Shown: piece by piece, positions 54,995-63,031 of the stretch
How positions within the stretch are numbered: the first letter of the stretch is position 1
How the letters are laid out: each line of letters opens with the position of its first letter
From: Sediminibacillus massiliensis
GTDB taxonomy: Bacteria > Bacillota > Bacilli > Bacillales > Amphibacillaceae
NCBI RefSeq assembly: GCF_900156915.1
Contig: NZ_LT732535.1
Location: 889,480-953,479, forward strand
Reading direction: 5' to 3'
Length of the DNA: 64,000 nucleotides
Position numbers and translations under genes: made by a program
Notes under the pieces: generated by a model
What the model was told of the DNA's origin: nothing
Database searches by the model: none
Seen by the model: the letters and a program-made list of their open reading frames with translations, nothing else

Positions 54995-56422
54995 ATGATG
55001 ATGGGCAAGCCAAAAACGATAATTGAAAAGATTTGGGACCGACACGTCGTCCACCAGGAAGATGGAAAACCAGATTTACTTTATATTGATTTACATCTAG
55101 TACATGAAGTTACTTCCCCACAGGCATTTGAAGGATTGAGAATGAACAATCGTCCTGTACGCCGGCCGGAACGCACTTTCGCCACAATGGATCATAATGT
55201 TCCGACCAAACACCGAAACGTCATCAAAGATGCCGTATCGAAGAAACAAATGGAAACACTGAAGCAGAATTGCGCTGAATTCGGTGTCTCTTTGGCGGAT
55301 ATCGACCATCCTGATCAGGGAATTGTCCATGTGATTGGACCGGAGTTAGGACTTACTCAGCCTGGAAAGACAATTGTTTGTGGTGACAGTCACACTTCTA
55401 CACATGGAGCATTCGGTGCACTGGCATTCGGCATAGGCACTAGTGAAGTCGAACACGTACTGGCCACCCAGACACTTTGGCAGTCAAAACCAAAAACACT
55501 AAACGTCAAAATCAATGGCAAACTCGGGAAAGGAGTTACTTCAAAAGATTTGATTTTGGCGATCATCGCCAAATTCGGCGTTCGTTTTGGAACAGGCTAT
55601 GTCATCGAGTACACCGGTGAAGCAATTCAAGATCTTACCATGGAGGAAAGAATGACCGTATGCAACATGTCCATTGAGGCAGGTGCCCGTGCCGGGTTAA
55701 TCAGTCCGGATGACACGACGGTTGAGTATCTAAGAGGAAAACGGCATGTTCCCAAGGATGATGCCTTCGAGACAGCTGCAGCAGAGTGGAAATCATTGGC
55801 TACAGACGATGGAGCTGTCTATGATTCGACTGTCGAGATCGATGCAGAAGAAATTGAACCACAAGTATCGTGGGGAACGAATCCTGGAATGTGTATCCCG
55901 GTAAGCGCGTCAGTACCTGATCCGGAATCCGCTGCTTCTGAAAGCAAGAAAGAAGAAATCAACCGTGCCTTGGAATATATGGGATTGAAACCGGGACAGC
56001 CAATTTCATCTGTCGCAATCGAACATGTTTTTATAGGTTCTTGTACCAATTCACGGCTAAGCGACCTGCGAAGAGCAGCCGAAGTGATCAGAGGAAAAAA
56101 GGTACATCGAAATGTTCAGGCAATCGTCGTACCCGGTTCGTACAGTGTAAAAAAGGCTGCTGAAGCAGAAGGATTGGATACTATTTTCACCCAGGCCGGC
56201 TTCGAATGGCGGCAAGCCGGGTGCAGCATGTGTCTCGCAATGAATGATGACATTGTCCCTCCTGGTGAACGATGTGCTTCCACATCCAACCGCAACTTCG
56301 AAGGAAGACAAGGAAATGGATCGAGAACACATTTAGTCAGTCCTGAAATGGCTGCAGCTGCAGCGATCGAAGGCCATTTTGTAGACGTCAGGAAATTTAC
56401 AGAAGCAACACTTAATTCTTAG
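54995..56422 (+). CDS. leuC: 3-isopropylmalate dehydratase large subunit
   Basis: Aconitase-family subunit with a 4Fe-4S cluster, about 475 residues. Signatures are [40 protein letters not shown] (cluster cysteine) and [18 protein letters not shown] precedes a run of three ATG codons (54995, 54998, 55001), so the exact start is uncertain by one or two residues. It works with LeuD. Confidence 0.97.
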   Translation: MMMGKPKTIIEKIWDRHVVHQEDGKPDLLYIDLHLVHEVTSPQAFEGLRMNNRPVRRPERTFATMDHNVPTKHRNVIKDAVSKKQMETLKQNCAEFGVSLADIDHPDQGIVHVIGPELGLTQPGKTIVCGDSHTSTHGAFGALAFGIGTSEVEHVLATQTLWQSKPKTLNVKINGKLGKGVTSKDLILAIIAKFGVRFGTGYVIEYTGEAIQDLTMEERMTVCNMSIEAGARAGLISPDDTTVEYLRGKRHVPKDDAFETAAAEWKSLATDDGAVYDSTVEIDAEEIEPQVSWGTNPGMCIPVSASVPDPESAASESKKEEINRALEYMGLKPGQPISSVAIEHVFIGSCTNSRLSDLRRAAEVIRGKKVHRNVQAIVVPGSYSVKKAAEAEGLDTIFTQAGFEWRQAGCSMCLAMNDDIVPPGERCASTSNRNFEGRQGNGSRTHLVSPEMAAAAAIEGHFVDVRKFTEATLNS

Positions 56423-56433
56423 GAGGGGTCATA

Positions 56434-57018
56434 GTGGAACCGATCAGGAAACATGAAGGATTAGTCTACCCATTGAACAGAGCCAATATCGATACGGATC
56501 AGATAATCCCTAAACAATTTTTGAAAAGAATTGAGCGGCAGGGGTTCGGCCAATTTTTGTTTTACAATTGGCGCTTTAATGACGATGGATCACGAAAAAA
56601 AGACTTCTCCCTTAATGAAACTAAATATGATGGGGCATCGATTCTTGTTGCAGGTGAAAATTTCGGATGTGGTTCATCAAGAGAACACGCTCCATGGGCA
56701 CTGCAGGATTATGGGTTCAAGGTTATCATCGCACCAAGTTTTGCCGACATTTTTTATAACAATTGCACCAAAAACGGAATCCTGCCAATTCAATTAAGCG
56801 AAGAACATACAAGCATAATCATTGAACGTGCGGAAAAGAAACAATACACGCTCACTGTGGATCTTGAGCAACAAAGAGTTAAGGACAATGGAGGTTTCGA
56901 TGTCCCCTTTAATCTACCCGGATATCAAAGGGAAATGCTTCTAAATGGTTGGGATGAAATCGCAGTCACTTTGACAAATGAAGATAAAATAGCCGCTTTC
57001 GAAGCCGAAAGAAAATAA
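56434..57018 (+). CDS. leuD: 3-isopropylmalate dehydratase small subunit
   Basis: A 194-residue swivel domain partner of LeuC. Family stretches: LNRANIDTDQIIPKQFLKRI, GENFGCGSSREHAPWALQDYG and FYNNCTKNGILPI. Start GTG behind GGAGGGGTC. It is the last gene of the operon, followed by a strong terminator. Confidence 0.97.
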   Translation: MEPIRKHEGLVYPLNRANIDTDQIIPKQFLKRIERQGFGQFLFYNWRFNDDGSRKKDFSLNETKYDGASILVAGENFGCGSSREHAPWALQDYGFKVIIAPSFADIFYNNCTKNGILPIQLSEEHTSIIIERAEKKQYTLTVDLEQQRVKDNGGFDVPFNLPGYQREMLLNGWDEIAVTLTNEDKIAAFEAERK

Positions 57019-57021
57019 GCC

Positions 57022-57055
57022 AAATTCATCAGGTATAACCCTGATGAATTTTTTT
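57022..57055. terminator. Operon terminator after leuD
   Basis: Stem AAATTCATCAGG / CCTGATGAATTT followed by TTTTTATT; it also faces the convergent cydB end. Confidence 0.92.
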
Positions 57056-58103
57056 ATTTACTATAATTACCTTCCTTTTTTTTCGCATAGGCTTTGTCTT
57101 TCATAAATAACTTCCAAAAGTAAATAAAGCCAGGAAACAAAATGGCAAATCCGACCACATAGCTTACAAACAAGGCTCTGAAAGCATTCGGATTTGTAAA
57201 TCCTTCCTCGATTGTGATCGTAGGGTAAACCAAATACGGTAGATGTGCCCTTCCGTATGCATAGCTTGCAAGTAAATATTGGATAACCACGATAATTACT
57301 GCAAGTCTTGGCATGCCTTTGATTCTCCTCGAACCGACCTTTGGGAAAAACAGAAAAACCCCTGCTAGTAAGAAAGCTGCCACAGAAGATATTAAGTAAG
57401 GACTAAAATCAAGCATTTTCTCATAAATCCATCCTGCTTCATACTTCATAGTCAGCATGATAAGAAACGCCATCAGCAAAGTTATCGGACCTAAGATTAA
57501 TGCATCCCTCCTATAAACTTTATATGCTTCAGGTTCATCTGCATGATTCGAAAAATCAGCAAGCAACAAGGAAGACAGGAACAGCGTACTGCTTATTGCA
57601 AAGCCGATAAAGGAAAGAACATGCGGACTTGTGAACAATTCACCCAGCATTAATTGCTCTACTCCATTCCTTTCTTCGATAAACTCTCCGTGTGTAATCG
57701 GAAGAATGCAAATCAGAAGAGCTGGTATCAAAAATCCGGTTATACCTGACACATATGTCAGCGGCTTTTCATATTCCTTTGCAATATGGGAAAAAACAAG
57801 AAAGCCACTGCGGATAGCCAGAAGCAATAATATCATGCTGCCTGGCAGCAACAAAACGGTACCCAGAGTAAAAGTTGCTCCAGGAAAAAAACTGATCAAA
57901 GCAACCACTATCGCCACTATAAACACATTGGTGACCTCCCATGTCGGAGATAAATAGCGGTTAGCTATGTTGGTGGCATTGGTCTGTTCTTTGTTTATAT
58001 AAATCATCGACCAAAAACCGGCTCCGAAATCCATGGTAGCCATAACAGAATAAATAAATATGAACCCCCAGAGAATGGTGATAGCAATTATTACATCGGC
58101 CAC
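57054..58103 (-). CDS. cydB: Cytochrome bd-type oxidase subunit II (YthB-like)
   Basis: A 349-residue subunit II with about eight to nine helices, starting MADVIIAITILWGFIFIYSV and containing MDFGAGFWSMIY, PTWEVTNVFIVAIVVALISF and PGSMILLLLAIRSGFLVFSH. It partners CydA in a quinol:oxygen oxidoreductase. Thirty bases separate it from cydA. It resembles the YthB/CIO-like group. Confidence 0.92.
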   Translation of the reverse strand: MADVIIAITILWGFIFIYSVMATMDFGAGFWSMIYINKEQTNATNIANRYLSPTWEVTNVFIVAIVVALISFFPGATFTLGTVLLLPGSMILLLLAIRSGFLVFSHIAKEYEKPLTYVSGITGFLIPALLICILPITHGEFIEERNGVEQLMLGELFTSPHVLSFIGFAISSTLFLSSLLLADFSNHADEPEAYKVYRRDALILGPITLLMAFLIMLTMKYEAGWIYEKMLDFSPYLISSVAAFLLAGVFLFFPKVGSRRIKGMPRLAVIIVVIQYLLASYAYGRAHLPYLVYPTITIEEGFTNPNAFRALFVSYVVGFAILFPGFIYFWKLFMKDKAYAKKKEGNYSK

Positions 58104-58133
58104 TTCTGTTCACCTGCCTTTCTTAATCCAAGT

Positions 58134-59465
58134 TTATCTGTCCGCTTCTTCTAATTCTTGTTGAACAGGATGTTTCCGGAAATATACTCTGAGCACTAAT
58201 ACAACCGCAATGGCAAGAACGAGATAAACTAAACCGAACAAGAAGAACAATGTACCTAATTGGGTTGATCCGGTAACGACCTCTTCTGTTGTCAGCATTC
58301 TGTAAATCACCCAAGGCTGTCTGCCCGTACATGCAAAGATCCAGCCGAATTCGATTGCAAGCATGGATAAAGGCCCAGAAAAGACAAAAGCCCATATCAA
58401 TATTTTGGGGAACCGATCTTTTTTCAATACTTTATTCCAGGCAAAACCAATCAGAGATAAGAGGATCAGTAAGGATCCGATCCCCACCATTGCATTGAAA
58501 AGAGTGTGAATATACAGTGGAGGCCACCATTCTTCCGGATAATCATTCAATCCCTTAACGACAGTATCAAACCGGTCATCAGCCAAAAAACTTAAGGCCC
58601 AGGGAATTTCGATTGCCCATTTTACTTCTTCTGACTCTCGATCCGTATAACCACCGATAGCGAGCGGGGCGTAATCCTGTGTTTCGAATAACCCTTCAGC
58701 AGCGGCCAGCTTTTCCGGTTGATATTCATGCAGCATTTGTGCAGATTCATGACCATTGAATGCAGTCAACAGAGAAAATATCCCGCCCACAGCCAAACTA
58801 AGAACGAGGGCCTTTTTATGAAATTGATAAACTCTGCTTTGAAAGACAGATTTCCGCAATTTAAAAGCAGCGATAGAAGCTATGACGAACGCACCAGTCA
58901 TATAAGCAGAAACTACCACATGACTGGCCGTTATAAAGAAACTCGGGTTGAAAAAAGCAGCCCAGGGATCCACATCCACTATTTCCCCGTTCTCGATCCG
59001 GAATCCGACAGGTGTTTCCTGAAATGCATGAACATTGGTAATCAGGATGGCAGAAGCCACTGCTCCCAACGCCACGAGACTTACACTTAATATTCTCATC
59101 CATGGAGGAATTCGATCGGCAGCATACACATAAATCGACATGAATAAAGCTTCTACAAAGAAAGCATATATTTCGATTTGGAAAGGAAGAGCCATAACTT
59201 CTCCGATAACTTCCATAAACCCCGGCCATAACAAAGATAACTGGACACCGGCGATTGTCCCTGTCGGTATCGCCACTCCGAGCAGAACCGCAAAACCTTT
59301 GGTCCACCTATTGGCCATGATTGCGTAATCTTTGTCTTTTGTTTTTTGGTATAGAAGTTCCGCAAACAAAATCATTAGGGGTATTCCTACTCCAAGTGTT
59401 GCGAATATGATGTGAAAGCCCATCGTTGTTCCGAACATGGAGCGGGCAATATCCAAATGTTCCAT
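58134..59465 (-). CDS. cydA: Cytochrome bd-type oxidase subunit I (YthA-like)
   Basis: A 443-residue subunit I, the same length as B. subtilis YthA. Conserved features are MGFHIIFATLGVGIPLMILF (His18), VTGVQLSLLWPG-like GVQLSLLWPGFMEVIG, NGHESAQMLHEYQPEK and GRQPWVIY. The quinol loop is short, as in the cyanide-insensitive (CIO) group. AAAGGAAG precedes ATG 59465; the codon before is a TTG alternative. It forms an operon with cydB. A paralogue begins at the left window edge. Confidence 0.94.
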   Translation of the reverse strand: MEHLDIARSMFGTTMGFHIIFATLGVGIPLMILFAELLYQKTKDKDYAIMANRWTKGFAVLLGVAIPTGTIAGVQLSLLWPGFMEVIGEVMALPFQIEIYAFFVEALFMSIYVYAADRIPPWMRILSVSLVALGAVASAILITNVHAFQETPVGFRIENGEIVDVDPWAAFFNPSFFITASHVVVSAYMTGAFVIASIAAFKLRKSVFQSRVYQFHKKALVLSLAVGGIFSLLTAFNGHESAQMLHEYQPEKLAAAEGLFETQDYAPLAIGGYTDRESEEVKWAIEIPWALSFLADDRFDTVVKGLNDYPEEWWPPLYIHTLFNAMVGIGSLLILLSLIGFAWNKVLKKDRFPKILIWAFVFSGPLSMLAIEFGWIFACTGRQPWVIYRMLTTEEVVTGSTQLGTLFFLFGLVYLVLAIAVVLVLRVYFRKHPVQQELEEADR

Positions 59466-59504
59466 CAAATGTCTTCCTTTCCATTATGTATTCAAGTGGC
59501 AATT

Positions 59505-59843
59505 CTAATGTTTACCTGAGTGGTTGTCACTGTGTATTACCCTTTCTACCGATGATTTTGTTTTAGTATGATCATGAAGTTTGCAATAAAAAATCTCTGT
59601 CTTTATTTCATGAGAAATTAGACAACTCCTGGTCCTCTTAATGAAGTTTTTCCAGTAATTGTAACTATGCGTGTCCACTTCAATGGTTTCATGATCGGTC
59701 CCGATATGAATCCATTCATGTGACAATGAACCCCTGTTTTCCTTTCTTTCTTCTGTTTCTACAGGAGCAGCTATTCCAAATCCTTCAGGACATGCGAGGG
59801 AAAGACAAAAAAGACCTGTAACAGTCAAAACTATTCTTTTCAA
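59505..59843 (-). CDS. Small secreted protein of unknown function
   Basis: A 112-residue protein with a signal peptide (KRIVLTVTGLFCLSLACPEGF) and probable cleavage near residue 27. The mature part is His-rich and charged (SHEWIHIGTDHETIEVDTHS; FYCKLHDHTKTKSS), with two cysteines in CLISHEIKTEIFYC that could form a disulfide. The start is TTG five bases after AGGAGG. The family is not recognised. It lies 40 bases before cydA on the same strand. Confidence 0.72.
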   Translation of the reverse strand: MKRIVLTVTGLFCLSLACPEGFGIAAPVETEERKENRGSLSHEWIHIGTDHETIEVDTHSYNYWKNFIKRTRSCLISHEIKTEIFYCKLHDHTKTKSSVERVIHSDNHSGKH

Positions 59844-59958
59844 TTTATACCTCCTGAGACAATTTGTTATCGCCTGTTATAATGCCTCAAGTCATGAAAT
59901 TTATTCATTTGCTCCAATATGTACACACTTAAAAGAGTCATGGTTCGAGGGAATAAAA

Positions 59959-59995
59959 AAAGGAACGAAGCCAAGAGAAATGGAATCGTTCCTTT
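59959..59995 (-). terminator. Terminator after the amidinotransferase-fold gene
   Basis: Minus-strand stem AAAGGAACGA / TCGTTCCTTT followed by TTTTATTCC. Confidence 0.85.
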
Positions 59996-60003
59996 CCGTA
60001 CTA

Positions 60004-60849
60004 TCACTGACGTAGAATTGGTAATGTACAACAACGGAAAGAACCACCGGACTTAATGATTTCCGATATATCCACTTCAATCACATCATAGCCCCTCTCG
60101 CGGAGTTGTTTATTGACATTTTTATTTACCGGCAGACTGAAAATTCGTTTTTCGCCTATATTTAAGACATTTGTTCCCAACGTGAATTGTTCTTCTGATG
60201 TCACTTCAATCAAATCATATCGGGCATTCAAAACCTCCATTTCCTGTTTGCCCAATGCTTCAGGAAAGCATAGCGCCTCATCAGGGGAAATGACATTAAA
60301 TACACAGTCTAAATGCAGGTATTTTTCTTTAAATGGGATCGTCACAATTTCCTTATCCGTAAGCAATTTCCGTAAATGATTTGCGGCATTTTGATTGGTC
60401 CGGTTACTCAGGCCGACAAATACGGTGGAATTGTCAATTATGACATCTCCCCCTTCTATATAGTCACCGATCAAATTGTAGTAAGATACCTCTTCATCCT
60501 CCAGCCACTGTTTCAATTGATCTTCTTCGCCATCTCTCACTTCCTGGGCCATGTCGGCAACGAAAATGATTTCCCCAAGTGTAAAACCAATATCCCTGGT
60601 GAACACTTGCTCTGGAAATTTTTTATGGTACGGCAATAGTACCACTTCCACATCACAGGCCCTCAATTTGCTCACGAATTCCCTGTGCTGTCTTACTGCA
60701 GTTTCAATGTGTATACCCTCATCTTTGTAATGTTTTTGCGCTTCATTGATCACATCTCTAATAGTCATATACTGAGGTTCGCATAACATAACACGCTTTA
60801 ACACATCGTACTCACTTGCACAATATATCTTCTGATTGTTTGCACCCAT
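60004..60849 (-). CDS. ykgA: Dimethylarginine dimethylaminohydrolase/arginine-deiminase-like enzyme (YkgA-like)
   Basis: A 281-residue guanidine-modifying enzyme of the pentein fold. Catalytic elements are FTRDIGFTLG, DYIEGGDVII, the histidine region KYLHLDCVFNV, and the nucleophile cysteine in SGGSFRCCTLPILRQ near the C-terminus. It should hydrolyse a free guanidino compound such as methylarginines. GGAGG precedes the ATG. B. subtilis YkgA is similar in size. Substrate is inferred from the family. Confidence 0.87.
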   Translation of the reverse strand: MGANNQKIYCASEYDVLKRVMLCEPQYMTIRDVINEAQKHYKDEGIHIETAVRQHREFVSKLRACDVEVVLLPYHKKFPEQVFTRDIGFTLGEIIFVADMAQEVRDGEEDQLKQWLEDEEVSYYNLIGDYIEGGDVIIDNSTVFVGLSNRTNQNAANHLRKLLTDKEIVTIPFKEKYLHLDCVFNVISPDEALCFPEALGKQEMEVLNARYDLIEVTSEEQFTLGTNVLNIGEKRIFSLPVNKNVNKQLRERGYDVIEVDISEIIKSGGSFRCCTLPILRQ

Positions 60850-61183
60850 ATCTAATCCTCCGAATTATTTTTCTTACGTTATTGTTACCGGAAGTTTAGA
60901 AATAAGTCGCATTTAAGCATTTAAATCGCAAGGCTGTTTTCGACAAAATTGTTGTTTCAGGGTATATATAAACTGCGACATAACTTCATTGTGACTTCCT
61001 TTCATCCTTTTCGGATGGAGTGGTAAGCCGACGCTGCAGAAAAATATAAGCTATTTCCCACTGCATAGGTTAGATTTTCTGTTCACACGAGAGGTGGATC
61101 TAAAAGTTGTCTACCATGGAATATTCCTAGCAAAGATCATACTCCTGCAGGTAGATGGTCCTTGCAAACAAAAATCAATAATA
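60850..61183. other. Intergenic stretch upstream of ykgA-like gene
   Basis: About 330 bases between the ykgA-like start and the small RNA unit at 61184. One ten-codon frame near 60990 (minus strand) has a ribosome-like AAAGGAAG, but it is too short to call. I see no other feature. Confidence 0.45.
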
Positions 61184-61216
61184 AAAAAAGCCCCCCTGTC
61201 CTGTCAGGGAGGCTTT
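61184..61216 (-). terminator. Terminator of the candidate small RNA
   Basis: Minus-strand stem AAAGCCTCCCTGACA / TGTCCTGTC-type pairing ending GGGGGGCTTT, then T7. It is GC-rich and strong. Confidence 0.88.
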
Positions 61217-61299
61217 ACGTTTGCGGCGAATAGACCGTCGACCACATTCGACGTTTAGCATGAAAGCATATCTTTCGACTTACGCAAATAGCTCATCGC
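61184..61299 (-). ncRNA. Candidate small RNA of about 115 nt
   Basis: Promoter (61306..61334), short transcript and terminator form a complete unit. The body folds as a three-way junction: TTTGCG / CGCAAA closes two hairpins, GAAAG / CTTTC and GTCGA / TCGAC. There is no open frame with a ribosome site. I could not match it to a known RNA family. It lies directly downstream of the helix-turn-helix/ATPase-like gene. Confidence 0.55.
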
Positions 61300-61305
61300 T
61301 CAGTA

Positions 61306-61334
61306 ACTATAACATTTAAACAAGGGTTTTGCAA
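61306..61334 (-). promoter_or_regulatory. Extended -10 promoter of the candidate small RNA
   Basis: Minus strand: -35 TTGCAA (61329-61334), 17-base spacer, TGT immediately before -10 TATAGT (61306-61311). Confidence 0.65.
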
Positions 61335-61374
61335 CTGCAATCTATAGAAAAACCATTTCTCAAGTCTTTAGTAA

Positions 61375-62424
61375 TCATGCTGGCAATTCTCCTATATATC
61401 TCAATTTATCTGATTCCAGGCTGTCGACCTTGCCGGTCATGATATGCTCGACATTTTTGATTGTCACATCAAGTGGGACGGATTCTCCTTTTATATTGGT
61501 GAAGTCCTCCGCCACATAAAAGGGCTGTGTGAAGTATGCTTCCAACTTCTCGCCACGGCTGTATAATTGCTGATCTCTATCAGATAGACTGTTTAAACCG
61601 CGATGCCGGACAAAAAATTTCAGCTCTTTGTATCTCCTGATCATCTTTTTCGCTTTTGACTGTGTCTCCAGATGCCTGCTTCCCGCTTCCAGCCCTTCCA
61701 GAATTGTTGAAGTGGAAACTAGTGGATGGACTGCCGGGAAATTATGCTTAACAGCAAGTTCCATATCAAAATCCCATAATGTATCCAAAGGTCCATACGG
61801 CATTTCTTCGTCCACTGCATCTCCGCTTGTATCCACGATGGCGTAAGTAATGGCATCCCCGCCATCTTCCGTTAATTTTTCTTCCAGTTCGTGAAAAGTT
61901 TCTGACAGGTAGATACTACGGTCAATACCCAAGATTATCTCGCCTTCCTGTCTGAACTCTTTCAGCTTCTCAAAGGCATAGTAGACACAAGAAGTATGAA
62001 AATCCGTTTCAGTCAAGACATCGGCAATGCTATTGTCTGTGCTATTTGCAAGGAAAATGGTACGGAATCCTTTTTTCTTCAATCTGTAAAATACTTCCGT
62101 CAACACCACCAGTTGTCCCATCCCTTGTCGTGCAACCAGGCCAATACGTCCTCCTTTAACAATAGGTGCAAAAAAATCCATTACTTTTATACCGGTTTCG
62201 ATCATCTCTCCCCCGCCTTTTCGTATGATCAGCTCATCGACAGTACAATCAGCCAATGATGCCAGGCTTACTAGTGTCCGGACCTCCGCTTTTCCCAGTG
62301 AAATTTTTCCTGTGCATAAGTTAGATACTGTTGCAGGCCGCAAACCAACAGATTTGGCAGCTGTCGTCAAATTAGGAACACGTTTACGGAGCAACGGGAC
62401 ATTTAATTGAATGTCTTCCTTCAC
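61375..62424 (-). CDS. Helix-turn-helix protein fused to a degenerate F1-ATPase beta-subunit-like domain
   Basis: A 349-residue protein with start GTG behind GGAGGGG. Residues 8-68 form a Cro/XRE-like domain (TTAAKSVGLRPATVSNLCTG is the helix-turn-helix). Residues 75-349 follow the F1 beta subunit from IETGIKVMDFFAPIVKGGRIGL to YFTQPFYVAEDFT and VPLDVTIKNVEHIMTGK. At the Walker A position GGAGVGKT reads ARQGMGQL (98-105), so Lys and Thr are lost; the DELSEED loop reads LNSLSDRD. The N-terminal beta barrel of F1 beta is replaced by the DNA-binding domain. It is predicted to be a non-catalytic DNA-binding regulator. The beta-like call rests on eye alignment of several blocks. Confidence 0.8.
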   Translation of the reverse strand: MKEDIQLNVPLLRKRVPNLTTAAKSVGLRPATVSNLCTGKISLGKAEVRTLVSLASLADCTVDELIIRKGGGEMIETGIKVMDFFAPIVKGGRIGLVARQGMGQLVVLTEVFYRLKKKGFRTIFLANSTDNSIADVLTETDFHTSCVYYAFEKLKEFRQEGEIILGIDRSIYLSETFHELEEKLTEDGGDAITYAIVDTSGDAVDEEMPYGPLDTLWDFDMELAVKHNFPAVHPLVSTSTILEGLEAGSRHLETQSKAKKMIRRYKELKFFVRHRGLNSLSDRDQQLYSRGEKLEAYFTQPFYVAEDFTNIKGESVPLDVTIKNVEHIMTGKVDSLESDKLRYIGELPA

Positions 62425-62449
62425 AGCAACCCCTCCTTACTTTATATAG

Positions 62450-62465
62450 TAATAATATTTACTCC
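62450..62465 (-). promoter_or_regulatory. Candidate autoregulatory operator
   Basis: Imperfect dyad AGTAATAATATTTACT (five-base perfect arms AGTAA / TTACT), about 25 bases before the GTG start and just upstream of the ribosome site. Small repeats at this place are typical of XRE-family self-control. Confidence 0.4.
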
Positions 62466-62593
62466 AAAAAGCAATTAAATTTTCAGAAAAGATAAATATT
62501 TCTACGGTAACCATCCGTATGTTCCTTTAACTGACATAGGTTGTCCTGACAAGCATATATTGGACATAAACCAATATAAAAGGAGGGAAACCG

Positions 62594-62959
62594 TTGAAGT
62601 CTGCTTTATCATCCATGCAACTGATCCGCTATATAGTCGGTTATGTTTTTATTGTGTCCGGATTAATTAAGCTGTTGAATCCTGAATTCTCTTCTATATT
62701 CGCCCATCTCGGTATTCCTAGTGCTGCCACGGCTGTTATAATAATAGCCGTAACGGAAGTTGTGTGTGCTGGGTTGATCATTCTTAATTTTCATGTCAAA
62801 AAAGCGAGTGTCCCCTTGTTGTTCATCATGATTGCTGCCATATTGCTCACCAAAGTTCCTATTTTGCATACAGGCTTTTTGTCATTTGCCTTTGAAGCAA
62901 GGTTGGATATAGTCATACTGGTTTTACTCGGAATCTTATGGAGGAGCCATTCAAAGTAA
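62594..62959 (+). CDS. DoxX/MauE-type small membrane protein
   Basis: A 121-residue protein with four helices, beginning LIRYIVGYVFIVSGLIKLLN, the family signature, and ending in a short basic tail. DoxX-like proteins appear in redox or thiosulfate-related contexts; the role here is unknown. The start is TTG seven bases after AAGGAGGG. It is divergent from the helix-turn-helix/ATPase-like gene, sharing a 170-base region. Confidence 0.8.
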   Translation: MKSALSSMQLIRYIVGYVFIVSGLIKLLNPEFSSIFAHLGIPSAATAVIIIAVTEVVCAGLIILNFHVKKASVPLLFIMIAAILLTKVPILHTGFLSFAFEARLDIVILVLLGILWRSHSK

Positions 62960-63001
62960 GACAACGGATTTATCGTCCTCGTTCTAATAAAACTGCTATC
63001 T

Positions 63002-63031
63002 AAAAAAGGACGGGTTTATTCCGTCCTTTTT
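63002..63031. terminator. Bidirectional terminator between DoxX-like and YfhO-like genes
   Basis: Stem AAAAAAGGACGG / CCGTCCTTTTT; the minus-strand stop codon lies in the loop. Confidence 0.85.

Noticed and set aside
60985-61000. Ten-codon frame MKLCRSLYIP on the minus strand with AAAGGAAG
   Set aside because: Too short and without any supporting terminator or downstream gene.
61184-61299. Class I c-di-GMP riboswitch suggested by the string GTAAAGCCTCC
   Set aside because: The GGGCAAACC block and the GAAA-tetraloop docking elements are missing, and no target gene follows on that strand within reach.
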